DNA of 64,000 nucleotides from Actinacidiphila alni (GTDB lineage Bacteria; Actinomycetota; Actinomycetes; Streptomycetales; Streptomycetaceae): NCBI RefSeq assembly GCF_900112845.1, contig NZ_FONG01000015.1, positions 124,001 through 188,000 of the forward strand. Direction: 5' to 3'. The translations under genes and the position numbers were made by a program. Under the pieces are notes generated by a model that worked only from the letters and a program-made list of their open reading frames with translations, did not search any database and had not been told where the DNA came from. Within the stretch, counting starts at the first letter, position 1; every line of letters begins with the position of its first letter. This document shows positions 18,198 through 27,128 of the stretch, piece by piece.

Positions 18198-18665
18198 TCA
18201 GGCGTCCTTCTTGACGAGCTTGCCGTCCGCGCCGACGGCGAACCACACGCCGTCCATGCCCTGCCCGTTGACGTCGCCCGGCACGGCGTCGCCGACGTAG
18301 TAATACAGCGGCCACTGACCGTACGTCACCTGCTCCACGCCCTTGGTCTGCTCCGCCTTGCCGAGCAGCTTCTCCGCGGCACCGCTTCCCGCCGTGGCCG
18401 AATGGCTGGTCAGCGCCGGCCAGACGGCGATGCACGCGGCGTCACAGTTGCTCTTGTTGTCCTTGTCCTTGGCGAACGCGTAGAGGGTGCGGCCGGACTG
18501 GTCGACCAGCACCTTTCCCAGGTCCGAATCGGCCACCTTCACCGACACATTGGACGCGGCCTTGTCGCCCGAATCCTTCGAGCCGTCGTCACCGCCGCAC
18601 GCGGACAGGGTCAGCAGGGCCAGTGAAGCAAGTGGAGCCGCGATCAAGGCGGTTCGAGTGCGCAT
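18198..18665 (-). CDS. Lipoprotein with two PF03640-type repeats
   Basis: 155 residues; GGGGAA precedes the ATG at 18665. The signal peptide ends in lipobox LSAC with Cys23, followed by GGDDGSKD. Two repeats of the secreted-repeat/Lipoprotein_15 family are present: LGKVLVDQSGRTLYAFAKD...C..AC...WPA and GQWPLYYYVGDAVPGDVNGQGMDGVWFAV. The paired cysteines (C-D-A-A-C) are conserved in the family. Members are extracytoplasmic and of unknown biochemistry; some occur beside electron-transfer genes. A four-repeat relative lies at 24544. It is divergent from the CHRD protein gene. Confidence 0.88.
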   Translation of the reverse strand: MRTRTALIAAPLASLALLTLSACGGDDGSKDSGDKAASNVSVKVADSDLGKVLVDQSGRTLYAFAKDKDNKSNCDAACIAVWPALTSHSATAGSGAAEKLLGKAEQTKGVEQVTYGQWPLYYYVGDAVPGDVNGQGMDGVWFAVGADGKLVKKDA

Positions 18666-18900
18666 GAGTGAATTCCCCTATGGAATGGCGTCGGAGGTGT
18701 CCGGGGCCCCTGCGTCGCGTGCGTGCCGCGTCGGGCACGGCCCCTCGCCCCCTGTTTACGGCCGACGGGGACGGGGGGTTCACATGTGATTCGCCCAAAA
18801 TAAAAACGCGGGAAGTGATCCCGGCGAGTGCTGCCGCCGTATGAGAGGACAGCAAGTTCGAGAGCCGGAATCCGAACAGTCACGAAAGGTCGTCAACGAA

Positions 18901-20232
18901 GTGCGAAAGCGTCTTCTTGCCCTCGCCGCCGCGGGGGCCGCGCTCACCATGGCAGGAATTTCTCCCGCCTACGCCCACGACGGGCACGACGGGCACGGCG
19001 GCGACAGCGCCCAGTCCAGCGGCTCCACGATCACCACGCGGGCGCAGGGCAAGACCGTCTTCCTCGGGGCCTCGCTGAGCGGTGCGCAGGAGGTCTCCGA
19101 CGCGGGGGCGCCCGGTGTCGGCGACTCCGACGGCAAGGCCGTCGCCCTCGTCAGGGTGAAGGGCGACCGGGTGACGTTCGCTCTGCAATGGAAGGGCATC
19201 GGGGCCCCGACCCTCGGCCACATCCACGCGGGCAACGCGGGCACCAACGGCGACGTCAAGGTCAAGCTCTTCCTCTCCCCGATGCCCGACACGGTGAACG
19301 CCGCCGCGGGTCAGACGACGGTGGAGGACCCCGCCCTCGCCGCTCAGCTGCGGTCCAACCCCAAGAGCTTCTACGTCAATCTGCACAGCAAGGAGTTCCC
19401 CAAGGGCGCGGTGCGCGGCCAGCTCCAGAAGCTGTCGAAGGCCGTCAACCCGCTCGACATCATCGACGGCGGCAAGCTGCGCGCCCTGGCCGACGGCTCG
19501 CAGGAAGTGCCCAAGGACGCCAAGAGCAAGGTGGGTGACCCGGACGGCCGCGCCGTCGCCTTCCTCCACCCGAACGGCACCGAGGCCGACTACTCGATGG
19601 CGTGGGTGAACATCGAGCCGCCGATCCTCGGCCACATCCACAAGGGCGTGCTCGGCAAGAACGGCGACGTGCAGGTCCCGCTGTTCAAGACGCCGGTCCC
19701 CGACCAGATCTTCGCCATCTCCGGCGCGGTGCCCGACCAGGACCCCGCCGTCCTCCAGCGCATCGCCAAGACGCCGTCCAACTACTACGCCAACATCCAC
19801 ACCGACGAGTTCTCCGACGGCGCGGTGCGCGGCCAGCTCTTCGACGGTCGTAAGGGCCAGGACGACAGCGGCCAGGAGGACAACCAGGGCGGCGACAACG
19901 GCCAGAACAACGGCGGCCAGAACGACGATCAGGGTAACGGCAACGGCAACCAGGGAGCCGATGAGCCGAAGCCGGTCAAGGGCAACATCCTGCTCTTCGA
20001 CGACCCCGGCACCTTCTCCGAGGACAACGCCTCCCAGGGCGTCTCGGGCGAGGGCTGCCAGAACGTGGGCCGGCCCGGCATCGCCTCCGCGCTCCAGGTG
20101 AGCCAGCCGGTGAAGATCTGGTCGGGTCGCGACTGCACCGGCGAGTCGAAGATCGTCAACGGCAATATCCTCGACCTCGGAACGATCGGGTTCGACGACA
20201 AGATCTCGTCCGTCTTCTTCGGCGAATTCTGA
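18901..20232 (+). CDS. Secreted CHRD-domain protein with C-terminal crystallin-like domain
   Basis: 443 residues from the GTG at 18901, placed directly before a signal peptide (KRLLALAAAGAALTMAG...AYA); an AAAGG lies 11 bases upstream. The mature protein starts with a His/Gly/Asp-rich stretch (HDGHDGHGG) that could bind metal. Two CHRD domains follow (~47-175 and ~185-315), each with LSGAQEV or ADGSQEV, LGHIHAG or LGHIHKG, and a closing GAVRGQL. A Gln/Asn/Gly/Asp-rich linker (~320-350) leads to a C-terminal ~85-residue domain (LLFDDPGTFS ... C ... IWSGRDCTGES ... FDDKISSVFF) typical of βγ-crystallin or peptidase-inhibitor I36-like folds. It is extracellular, probably a cell-envelope or calcium-binding protein. 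Confidence 0.85.
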   Translation: MRKRLLALAAAGAALTMAGISPAYAHDGHDGHGGDSAQSSGSTITTRAQGKTVFLGASLSGAQEVSDAGAPGVGDSDGKAVALVRVKGDRVTFALQWKGIGAPTLGHIHAGNAGTNGDVKVKLFLSPMPDTVNAAAGQTTVEDPALAAQLRSNPKSFYVNLHSKEFPKGAVRGQLQKLSKAVNPLDIIDGGKLRALADGSQEVPKDAKSKVGDPDGRAVAFLHPNGTEADYSMAWVNIEPPILGHIHKGVLGKNGDVQVPLFKTPVPDQIFAISGAVPDQDPAVLQRIAKTPSNYYANIHTDEFSDGAVRGQLFDGRKGQDDSGQEDNQGGDNGQNNGGQNDDQGNGNGNQGADEPKPVKGNILLFDDPGTFSEDNASQGVSGEGCQNVGRPGIASALQVSQPVKIWSGRDCTGESKIVNGNILDLGTIGFDDKISSVFFGEF

Positions 20233-20279
20233 GCCCGGTCCCGAGCCTGGCACCCGCCGACAGCGACGGTTCCCCCACC

Positions 20280-20316
20280 GGGGCCGGACGTTCCCGCACC
20301 GGGCACGTCCGGCCCC
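20280..20316 (+). terminator. Hairpin after the CHRD protein gene
   Basis: GGGGCCGGACGT (20280-20291) pairs perfectly with ACGTCCGGCCCC (20305-20316) around a 13-base loop. It lies 48 bases after the stop codon and 68 before the next start, consistent with factor-dependent or U-tract-free termination. Confidence 0.65.
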
Positions 20317-20384
20317 GCCCCCGTTGGCGTACCCGGACCGTACGGGCCGCCCGCGGACACACCGCGGCACAAGAGGAGAAGACC

Positions 20385-21353
20385 ATGACCGCGCAGACCA
20401 TGAAGGCAGTCACGCAGAACGAGTTCGGCGGACCCGACGTCCTGCACGTGATCACCACCGAGAAGCCGCAGCCGCTGCCGACCGAAGTGCTCGTCCGGGT
20501 GGTGTGCGCGGGCGTCAATCCCGTCGACACCAAGACCCGGGCGGGCAGCGGCATGGCGGGCGTGCTCGGCGACCCACCGTTCACGCTGGGCTGGGACGTC
20601 TCGGGCGTCGTCGAGGAGACCGGCTTCGGCGTGCACACCCTGGAGGTCGGCGACGAGGTGTACGGGATGCCGTGGTTCCCGCGGCAGGCGGGCGCGTACG
20701 CCGAGTACGTGACCGCGCCGGCCAGGCACTTCGCCCGCAAGCCCGCCACCTTGGACCACGAGCACGCCGCCGCGGTGCCGCTGGCCGCGCTCACCGCCTG
20801 GCAGAGCCTGGTGGACACCGCGCACGTCACCGCCGGACAACGCGTCCTTGTGCACGCCGCGGGCGGCGGCGTCGGCCACTTCGCCGTGCAGTTCGCCAAG
20901 CACCTGGGGGCGTACGTCATCGGCACGGCGGGAGAGGCCAAGCACGAATGGCTGCGCGGGCTCGGCGCGGACGAGCTGATCGACTACACGAAGGCGCCCT
21001 TCGAGGACGCGGTGAGCGACGTGGACGTCGTCATCGACCTGATCGGAGACGACCACGACCACACCGGCGTCCGGTCGCTGCGCACGATGAAGCGCGGCGG
21101 GCACATCGTGGAGGTCCCCTCGGGCGTCTCCGACGACGTGTCGCGGGAGGCCGCGGCGCTGGGCATCCGCGCCTCGTCCTTCCTGGTCGAACCGGACGGC
21201 CACGCGCTGGCCGAGATCGGCCGCGTCATCGATCAGGGTGCGGTCGTCGTCGAGGTCGAGGAGGTCTTCCCGCTGGAGCGGGCCGCCGAGGCGCACCGCC
21301 GCAGCGATTCCGGGCACTCGCGCGGCAAGCTCGTGCTGCGGGTCACCGACTGA
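20385..21353 (+). CDS. NADP-dependent quinone oxidoreductase-like enzyme (MDR superfamily)
   Basis: 322 residues; AGAGGAGA lies 6 bases before the ATG. The N-terminal GroES-like domain (MKAVTQNEFGGPDVLHV, GVNPVDTKTR, LGWDVSGVVEETG, VGDEVYG) lacks the catalytic and structural zinc cysteines of alcohol dehydrogenases. It is followed by the nucleotide-binding motif AAGGGVGHFAVQFAK and GTAGEAKHEWLRGLGADELIDYT, as in the zeta-crystallin/quinone reductase branch. It probably reduces quinones or α,β-unsaturated carbonyls with NADPH in the cytoplasm. It ends 55 bases from the convergent SARP gene, with a 15-base tandem repeat across the junction. Confidence 0.9.
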   Translation: MTAQTMKAVTQNEFGGPDVLHVITTEKPQPLPTEVLVRVVCAGVNPVDTKTRAGSGMAGVLGDPPFTLGWDVSGVVEETGFGVHTLEVGDEVYGMPWFPRQAGAYAEYVTAPARHFARKPATLDHEHAAAVPLAALTAWQSLVDTAHVTAGQRVLVHAAGGGVGHFAVQFAKHLGAYVIGTAGEAKHEWLRGLGADELIDYTKAPFEDAVSDVDVVIDLIGDDHDHTGVRSLRTMKRGGHIVEVPSGVSDDVSREAAALGIRASSFLVEPDGHALAEIGRVIDQGAVVVEVEEVFPLERAAEAHRRSDSGHSRGKLVLRVTD

Positions 21354-21364
21354 CCGCGGACGTC

Positions 21365-21424
21365 ACCGACCGATGCTCCACCGGCCGATGCCCCATCGAC
21401 CGATGCATTACCGACCGACGCCCT
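21365..21424. repeat. Four tandem 15-base repeats at a convergent gene junction
   Basis: Units ACCGACCGATGCTCC, ACCGGCCGATGCCCC, ATCGACCGATGCATT and ACCGACCGACGCCCT start at 21365, 21380, 21395 and 21410. The last two run into the 3' end of the SARP gene and supply its TAA stop codon (complement of 21408-21410). The unit length is a multiple of three, so copy changes would keep the reading frame. Confidence 0.75.
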
Positions 21425-24323
21425 CGCCCAGGTCGCGCAGCCGGGCCCGCGGGGTCGCGGCGGCGTCCGAGCCCAGCGTCTCCAGGATGATCAACGCGGC
21501 GTGCCAGGCCAGCCGCGCGTCGCGCTGATCGCCCGAGGCGAGGTGGGCGTCGCCGAGGCGGACGAGCGTGTCCGCCTCGTTCCAGGTGTCGGCCAGCTCC
21601 CGGTCCAGGTCCAGCGCCCGGTGGTAGCTCTCCTTGGCCTGCCGGTAGTCGCCCAGGCGGTGGTGGACGTATCCGAGGCTGTCCCACGCGGCGGCCTCCG
21701 CCTTGCGGTCACCGAGGTGCCGCAGCAGCGTCAGCGCCTGGCGGCAGTACGCCAGCGCCCGCTGGTAGTCGCCCAGCTCCGCGTGGATCCAGCCCAGATT
21801 GTTCAGCGCGTTGGCCTGGCCCGCGCGGTCGCCGTCCTCGCGGAAGAGGTCCACCGCCGCGCGTACGTGCGGCAGGGCCTCGTCGGGCAGCCCGCGGCGC
21901 AGCCGGATCATGGCCAGATTGCCGTGGATCCGGGCCCGCAGGCCGACATCGCCCAGCTCCTCGGCGAGGCCCAGCGAGCGGTTCAGGTGCTCCTCCGCCT
22001 TGTCGAGGCGGCTCGTCTCGATGAACGCGCGGGCCAGATTGCGCAGCGCGTGCGCCCGGCCGAGCCGGTCGTCGCCCCGCCGCGCCGCGGCCAGCGCGGT
22101 GCGCTGCACCGTGATCTGGTCCTCCCAGCGGCCGCACCGCTGGAGGTACTCCATCAGCGACCACGCCAACTGCCAGGTGTGCGTCTCGAATCCGGGCAGC
22201 ACCGCGGCCTGCGCCACGACGCCCAGCAGCGCGGCGTGCTCACGGCGGAACCACTCCATCGCCCGCGGGTAGCCGCTGATGGTCTCCGGGACGACACCCG
22301 TCGCGGCCGCGGGAAGGACCAGCTCCGGCAGCGTCTGAGACGTCATCCGCGCGGCCTCGTACGCGGTGAGCAGGTAGTAGCCGATCAGTCGGTTCGTCGC
22401 CGCCGTACGGTCCGCGTCGTCGTCCTCGGCGTCCAGCAGTTCGGCCGCGTACTGGCGCAGCAGGTCGTGCATGCGGAAGCGGCCCGGCCGGTGCTCGCCG
22501 AGCAGGCTGGCCGAGACCAGTTCCCCGACCAGGCGGCGGGTCCGGCCGGGCGTACGGCCGGCGAGGGAGGCGACGCCGGCCGGTGAGGCGTCCGGACCCG
22601 GGTGGAGCGCGAGGAGCCGGAACAGCCGGGCGGCCTCCGGGGACAGCGCGTGGTACGACCAGGAGAAGACCGAGCGCACGTCGAGCGTGTCGTCGGCGTC
22701 GCCGAAGGCGTCCAGCGACGCCGCCTCCTCCCGCAGTTCGGCGGCGACGGTCGCCAGCGAGAAGCCGCTGCGGGTCGCGGCCCGCCCGGCCACCAGAGCC
22801 AGCGCCAGCGGCAGTCGCGCGCCTCGGGCCACGATCTCGTCGACCGCCTCGGGCTCGGCCCGTACCCGGCCGGCGCCGATCCGCCGCTCCAGGGCCTCCC
22901 GGGACTCGTCCGCGGACAGCACGTTCAAGGTCAGGTGGTGCGCGCCGTCCTTCACGACCAGACCGGACAGCTGGTCGCGGCTGGTGACGACGACCAGGCA
23001 GCCGGGCGCTCCCGCGAGCAGCGGACGGATCTGGTCCGCGTCCCGAGCGTTGTCCAGCAGGATCAGCAGTCGTCGCTCCGCCACGATCGTCCGGAAGGCC
23101 GCCGCCAGCGCGTCGACGTCCTGCGGCAGCTTCGCGGCCGTGACGCCGAGGGACTCCAACAGGAGGTACAGCGCCCGCTCCGGGGCGAGGGACGTCTTCG
23201 GCACACCGAAGCCGCGCAGGTTGAGATAGAGCTGGCCGTCGGGGTAGCGCGGCGCCATCCGGCGGGCGAAGTGCACGGCGAAGGCGGTCTTGCCGACCCC
23301 GGCCATGCCCGTGACGGCGAGCACCGTGCCCGACGCCGTCCCCTCGCCGTCCGCGGCGGCGACCACGGCTTCCAGGTGCGCCAGTTCCCGTACCCGCCCG
23401 GCGAACGTCGGCAGATCGTGCGGGAGTTGCGACGGCACGGCGGCGGCCGGTGCGTCGTCCGGCCGGTGGATCCGCGCGGCGGCCTCCGGCCGGCCGGCGC
23501 CGGTCGCCGCGCCGGGCGCGGTCTCGTCGCGTGGCGGAGCGCCGCCGGTCAGCAGTGCCGGGTCGGACCGCAGGATCCGCTCGTGCAGCCCACGCAGCGC
23601 GGGGCCGGGATCGACGCCCAGCTCGTCCGCGAGCATCGTCTGCGTCTCCCGGTACACCTCCAGGGCGGCGGCCTGCCGCCCCGACCGGTACAGCGCGAGC
23701 ATCAGCATCTCCCGGAACCGCTCGTCCAGCGGATGCTCGGCCACCAGCGACGCCAGCTCGGCGGCGACGTCCTGCGAAGGACCGAGATCGAGCTGCGCGC
23801 CGAGGCACGCCTCCAGGGCGCTCAGCCGCAGCCGCGCCAGATGCGTACGCTGTGCCTCCGCCCACGGGCCGGGAAGCCCGGCGAGCGCCTTCCCGCGCCA
23901 CAGACCGAGCGCCTCGCGCAGCAGGACGACGGTCCGGTCGGTCTCTCCCGCGCGGCGCGCGTGCTCCGCCTCGTCCACCCCGCGGCGGAACCGTGCCAGG
24001 TCCAGCGCCTCCGTCCCGACGCGCATCAGATAACCGCTGCTCACGGAATGGACGGCCGGGCCGCCGCCCGTGCCTTCGAGGACCTTGCGGATGCGGTGGA
24101 CGTGGATACGGACCGTGCCGCTGGCCGAGGCGGGGGGATCCTCGCCCCACAGCGCGTCGACCAGCTCCTCGACGGACACCTGGGAGCCGTTCCTGATCAG
24201 CAGGACCGCGAGGACAAGGCGCTGCTGCGGGGGACCGAGGGCCAGTTCGGCGTCGCCCGCCCAGGCGCGGACGGGGCCCAGCACACTGAACCTCAGATCG
24301 TCGGTCGGCCGCATTTCCCTCAC
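21408..24323 (-). CDS. AfsR/SARP-type regulator with NB-ARC and TPR domains
   Basis: 971 residues from GTG 24323; ATG 24314 (MRPTDDLRFSVLG) is an equally plausible start, and neither has a well-spaced ribosome site. Residues ~10-100 form the OmpR-like DNA-binding domain (LGPPQQRLVLAVLL ... TVRIHVHRIRKVLEG), and ~105-255 the bacterial transcriptional activation domain (DLARFRRGVDEAE ... DELGVDPGPALRGLHERIL). An NB-ARC ATPase follows, with P-loop GMAGVGKTAF near residue 340 and Walker B RRLLILLDNARD. The last ~270 residues are tetratricopeptide repeats (GNLAMIRLRRG, LNNLGWIHAELGDYQRAL, DSLGYVHHRLGDYRQAKE). The architecture is that of AfsR, an integrator regulator of secondary metabolism and development. 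Its target is not evident; the divergent lipoprotein gene at 24544 is the closest candidate. Confidence 0.93.
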   Translation of the reverse strand: MREMRPTDDLRFSVLGPVRAWAGDAELALGPPQQRLVLAVLLIRNGSQVSVEELVDALWGEDPPASASGTVRIHVHRIRKVLEGTGGGPAVHSVSSGYLMRVGTEALDLARFRRGVDEAEHARRAGETDRTVVLLREALGLWRGKALAGLPGPWAEAQRTHLARLRLSALEACLGAQLDLGPSQDVAAELASLVAEHPLDERFREMLMLALYRSGRQAAALEVYRETQTMLADELGVDPGPALRGLHERILRSDPALLTGGAPPRDETAPGAATGAGRPEAAARIHRPDDAPAAAVPSQLPHDLPTFAGRVRELAHLEAVVAAADGEGTASGTVLAVTGMAGVGKTAFAVHFARRMAPRYPDGQLYLNLRGFGVPKTSLAPERALYLLLESLGVTAAKLPQDVDALAAAFRTIVAERRLLILLDNARDADQIRPLLAGAPGCLVVVTSRDQLSGLVVKDGAHHLTLNVLSADESREALERRIGAGRVRAEPEAVDEIVARGARLPLALALVAGRAATRSGFSLATVAAELREEAASLDAFGDADDTLDVRSVFSWSYHALSPEAARLFRLLALHPGPDASPAGVASLAGRTPGRTRRLVGELVSASLLGEHRPGRFRMHDLLRQYAAELLDAEDDDADRTAATNRLIGYYLLTAYEAARMTSQTLPELVLPAAATGVVPETISGYPRAMEWFRREHAALLGVVAQAAVLPGFETHTWQLAWSLMEYLQRCGRWEDQITVQRTALAAARRGDDRLGRAHALRNLARAFIETSRLDKAEEHLNRSLGLAEELGDVGLRARIHGNLAMIRLRRGLPDEALPHVRAAVDLFREDGDRAGQANALNNLGWIHAELGDYQRALAYCRQALTLLRHLGDRKAEAAAWDSLGYVHHRLGDYRQAKESYHRALDLDRELADTWNEADTLVRLGDAHLASGDQRDARLAWHAALIILETLGSDAAATPRARLRDLGEGVGR

Positions 24324-24543
24324 GCTCCGCGTCGGCGCGAAGCTCCTGCCGGTAGCCCGCCTTTCGCATCATATGAGGTTCGTCCGGGGTTTCCCGTGCC
24401 CTTCCCGCCGTCCCGGCGGGCCGGCGGCCGGAAGGAAAGGACCGCCGGTCGTGAACTCGCCGCACACCGCGGGCCGTATTGCACTGTGACAAGCGCCGCG
24501 CGACAACGAGGCCGGTGCTCACACGAGTGCGAGGAAGACTGAG

Positions 24544-25587
24544 ATGCGACAGTGGCGTTACGCGTTGTTCGCGGGGGTGGCCGGAGCGATGCTCTTCGTC
24601 ACGGGATGCGGTGGCAACGGTTCCGACAAGGCGGACGATGTCGTGAAGCCCGCGGCGGCCGGGGTGACCGCCAGCCCGAGCACCACCTCTTCGGCGCCGA
24701 CCGGCGGTGACCCCTCCTCGGCGGCGTCGCTGACCGTGGCCAAGGACGCCAAGCTCGGCTCGCTGGTCATCGACGGCCTGGGGATGACGCTGTACCGCTT
24801 CGACAAGGACGTGCCCGGCAACGGCACGTCCAACTGCAACGACGAGTGCGCCAAGACCTGGCCGCCCGTCCTGGCCGACGACCCGGCGGCGACGTCCGAC
24901 ATCAACCCCGACCTGCTCGGCACCGTGACCCGCGCGGACGGCCGCAAGCAGGTCACCGTCGGGAAGTGGCCGCTGTACCGCTACTCCCTGGACACCAAGC
25001 CCGGGGACGTCAAGGGCCAGAACGTGGGCGGCGTCTGGTTCGCGGCGGCGCCGGACGGCAAGAAGGCGGGCGCCCCGCGCCCCGCGCTCAGCGTGGTGGA
25101 CAACCCGAAGCTGGGCAAGATCCTCACCGACGGTCAGGGCAAGACGCTCTACCTGTTCACCAAGGACACCCCGTGGCCGATGAAGACGGCCTGCGACGCG
25201 ACCTGCCTGAAGAAGTGGACGCCTTCGGGCGTCGTCACGGCGGCCGACGCCAAGGCGGCGGGCCTGGACCCGAAGGTCCTCTTCACCTTCACCACTCCGA
25301 ACGGCACGAAGCAGGAGGCCTACAACTGCTGGCCCGCGTACACCTTCAACGGTGACACCGAGGCCGGTCAGACCAACGGCCAGAACGTCGGCGGCGTCTG
25401 GTTCGCCATCAAGCAGGACATCACGATCGACCGCGGCAAGACCATCCCGGCCGCCAAGGGCACCCCGGGCACGTCGGCCCCGTCGAAGTCCGGCTCGGGT
25501 TCCGACTCCGGTTCTGGTTCCGGTTCGGACAAGGACACGCTCGACCCGGACGACCTGACGCTCAACAGCGCGGGCTCGGGTTACTGA
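24544..25587 (+). CDS. Lipoprotein with four PF03640-type repeats
   Basis: 347 residues, with GAGGAA 8 bases before the ATG. The signal peptide ends VTGC (lipobox Cys22), then a Ser/Thr/Pro spacer. Four repeats follow: LGSLVIDGLGMTLYRFDKD..., WPLYRYSLDTKPGDVKGQNVGGVWFA, LGKILTDGQGKTLYLFTKD..., CWPAYTFNGDTEAGQTNGQNVGGVWFA. Each odd repeat carries the C-x3-C pair (CNDEC, CDATC). The C-terminus is a Ser/Gly/Asp-rich tail. It is a larger relative of the protein at 18198. It is divergent from the SARP regulator across 220 bases, a layout that often marks a regulated target. Function of the family is unknown beyond an extracytoplasmic location. Confidence 0.88.
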   Translation: MRQWRYALFAGVAGAMLFVTGCGGNGSDKADDVVKPAAAGVTASPSTTSSAPTGGDPSSAASLTVAKDAKLGSLVIDGLGMTLYRFDKDVPGNGTSNCNDECAKTWPPVLADDPAATSDINPDLLGTVTRADGRKQVTVGKWPLYRYSLDTKPGDVKGQNVGGVWFAAAPDGKKAGAPRPALSVVDNPKLGKILTDGQGKTLYLFTKDTPWPMKTACDATCLKKWTPSGVVTAADAKAAGLDPKVLFTFTTPNGTKQEAYNCWPAYTFNGDTEAGQTNGQNVGGVWFAIKQDITIDRGKTIPAAKGTPGTSAPSKSGSGSDSGSGSGSDKDTLDPDDLTLNSAGSGY

Positions 25588-25607
25588 CGGGCGGAATTCA
25601 TAAAAAG

Positions 25608-25637
25608 GGGCCGAGACGCTGAAACGCGTCTCGGCCC
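25608..25637 (+). terminator. Terminator after the four-repeat lipoprotein
   Basis: GGGCCGAGACGC (25608-25619) and GCGTCTCGGCCC (25626-25637) pair perfectly around TGAAAC, 20 bases beyond the stop codon. It is preceded by a TAAAAA run that would also help in reverse. Confidence 0.85.
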
Positions 25638-25714
25638 TCGCCCGTGACTGCGCCGGGGCCGCGGCCCAGGACGGAGCCGAGAACAGCGCCCAGGACAGAG
25701 CCGAGGAGGATCGT

Positions 25715-26980
25715 ATGTGGTGGACGCGGATCGCCGCGCGGGGAGCGCTGGTTCTCGTGCTCGTCGTCGTGGCCTGCGTCGGCGGGAGCGGGGTCGTTCC
25801 GCACGGCGCCGGACGCGGGCCGATCACGCTGGCGACCGGCCGTGACCTGACCGGCTATCTGCAACGGGTGCTGGACGGCTGGAACGCGGCCCACCCCGCG
25901 GAACGGGTGACGCTGGTGCAACTGCCGGAAGCGGCCGACGAGGTGCACGCACAGATGGCGGACAGCCTCGGCTCCCGCAGCGACAGATTCGACGTGCTCA
26001 ACATCGACGTCACCTGGACCGCCGAATTCGCCGAGGCGGGCTGGATCGCCCCGCTCGACCGCGACGCGCTGCCGATGGACCGGCTGCTGCCGTCGGTGAC
26101 GTCCACCGCCACCTTCCGCGGCCGGCTGTACGCCATGCCGTACGTCACCAACGCGGGTCTGCTGTACTACCGCAAGGACATCCTGGACCGGGCCGGGGTA
26201 CGGCCGCCGACCACCTGGGCGGAGCTGGAACAGGACGCCAGGACCCTCGCCCCCCGGTACGGACTCGAAGGCTACGCGGGCCAGTTCCTGCCCTACGAAG
26301 GACTGACCGTCAACGTCGCCGAGGCGCTGCGCGCGGCGGGCGGCGCCATCCTCGCCGACGACGGACGCACGGTGACCGTCGACAGCGCCGCCGCTCGCGA
26401 CGGCCTGGACGTGCTGGCCCGCGGTGTCCGCGAGGGCTGGATACCGCGCGAGGCGCTCACCTTCAAGGAGGAGGAGTCCCGCGCCGCCTTCGAGGACGGC
26501 AGACTGCTGTTCCTGCGCAACTGGCCGTATGTGTACGACCTGGCCTCGGCCGAGGACTCCAAGGTGGCGGGCAAATTCGGCGCGGTGCCGCTGCCGGGAG
26601 CGGGCGGGGCCACTTCCAGCGTGCTGGGCGGTTCGAACCTCGCGGTCAACTCCCGCTCCCGGCACCCGCGTACGGCGGCCGACCTGCTGGCGTACCTGAC
26701 CAGCGAGGGTGTCCAGCGCAAGGTCCTCACCCTGGGGTCGCTGCCCCCGGTGTGGGTGAGCCTTTACCACGATCCCGCGCTGATCCGCCGCTATCCGTAC
26801 CTCCCGGTGCTGGAACGCAGCGTGGCCGGTGCCGCGCCGCGGCCCAAGAGCCCCGCCTACGAGCAGGTGAGCCTCGCGGTGGCCGCCGTCACCAGTGACG
26901 TGCTGCGGCAGCAGGTGCCGACGTCCGTCGCCCTCGAACGGCTCGACCAGGAACTGCGCCGGATCGTCGGCACCGGCTGA
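25715..26980 (+). CDS. Extracellular solute-binding lipoprotein (ABC-type sugar binding family 1)
   Basis: 421 residues from the ATG at 25715, with GAGGAGGA 4 bases upstream. The signal peptide ends in lipobox VVAC (Cys21). The body follows the maltose/sugar-binding class: ITLATGRDLTGYLQRVLDGWNAAHP, a ligand-cleft segment FDVLNIDVTWTAEFAEAGWIAPLD, the hinge motif LYAMPYVTNAGLLYYRKDIL, and a C-terminal SNLAVNSRSRHPRTAADLLAYL. It would deliver a sugar or oligosaccharide to an ABC permease, but no permease or ATPase gene is adjacent: a terminator lies upstream and a lectin gene downstream. It may serve a transporter encoded elsewhere. Confidence 0.88.
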   Translation: MWWTRIAARGALVLVLVVVACVGGSGVVPHGAGRGPITLATGRDLTGYLQRVLDGWNAAHPAERVTLVQLPEAADEVHAQMADSLGSRSDRFDVLNIDVTWTAEFAEAGWIAPLDRDALPMDRLLPSVTSTATFRGRLYAMPYVTNAGLLYYRKDILDRAGVRPPTTWAELEQDARTLAPRYGLEGYAGQFLPYEGLTVNVAEALRAAGGAILADDGRTVTVDSAAARDGLDVLARGVREGWIPREALTFKEEESRAAFEDGRLLFLRNWPYVYDLASAEDSKVAGKFGAVPLPGAGGATSSVLGGSNLAVNSRSRHPRTAADLLAYLTSEGVQRKVLTLGSLPPVWVSLYHDPALIRRYPYLPVLERSVAGAAPRPKSPAYEQVSLAVAAVTSDVLRQQVPTSVALERLDQELRRIVGTG

Positions 26981-27000
26981 CCGCCGGGTCCGCGTCGGCG

Positions 27001-27120
27001 GGGGAGAGGGGGCTCAAACGAAAGGCAACCAGGCGTCAACACCTTGGCGCTTGGCTGGAAACTCTGTCTCCGGAAGGCAGGAGCCTCGACGGCGGCCTTC
27101 CACCCCGTTCCCCTTTGGAG
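27001..27120 (+). promoter_or_regulatory. Possible structured leader of the lectin gene
   Basis: Within the 148 bases before the ricin-type gene, CCAGGCG/CGCTTGG (27039-27064 area) and GGAAGGC/GCCTTCC (27072-27099 area) can form two stems. Between them lie conserved-looking loops (CAAACGAAAGGCAACCAGG, AAACTCTGTCTCC). The region is less GC-rich than its surroundings. It does not match the riboswitch classes I can recall well enough to name one. Confidence 0.25.
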
Positions 27121-27128
27121 GAGCACGG

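Noticed and set aside
27001..27120. c-di-AMP (ydaO-type) riboswitch before the lectin gene
   Set aside because: Some A-rich loops look similar, but the conserved blocks of that class that I know are not present, so I leave it as an unnamed structured leader.
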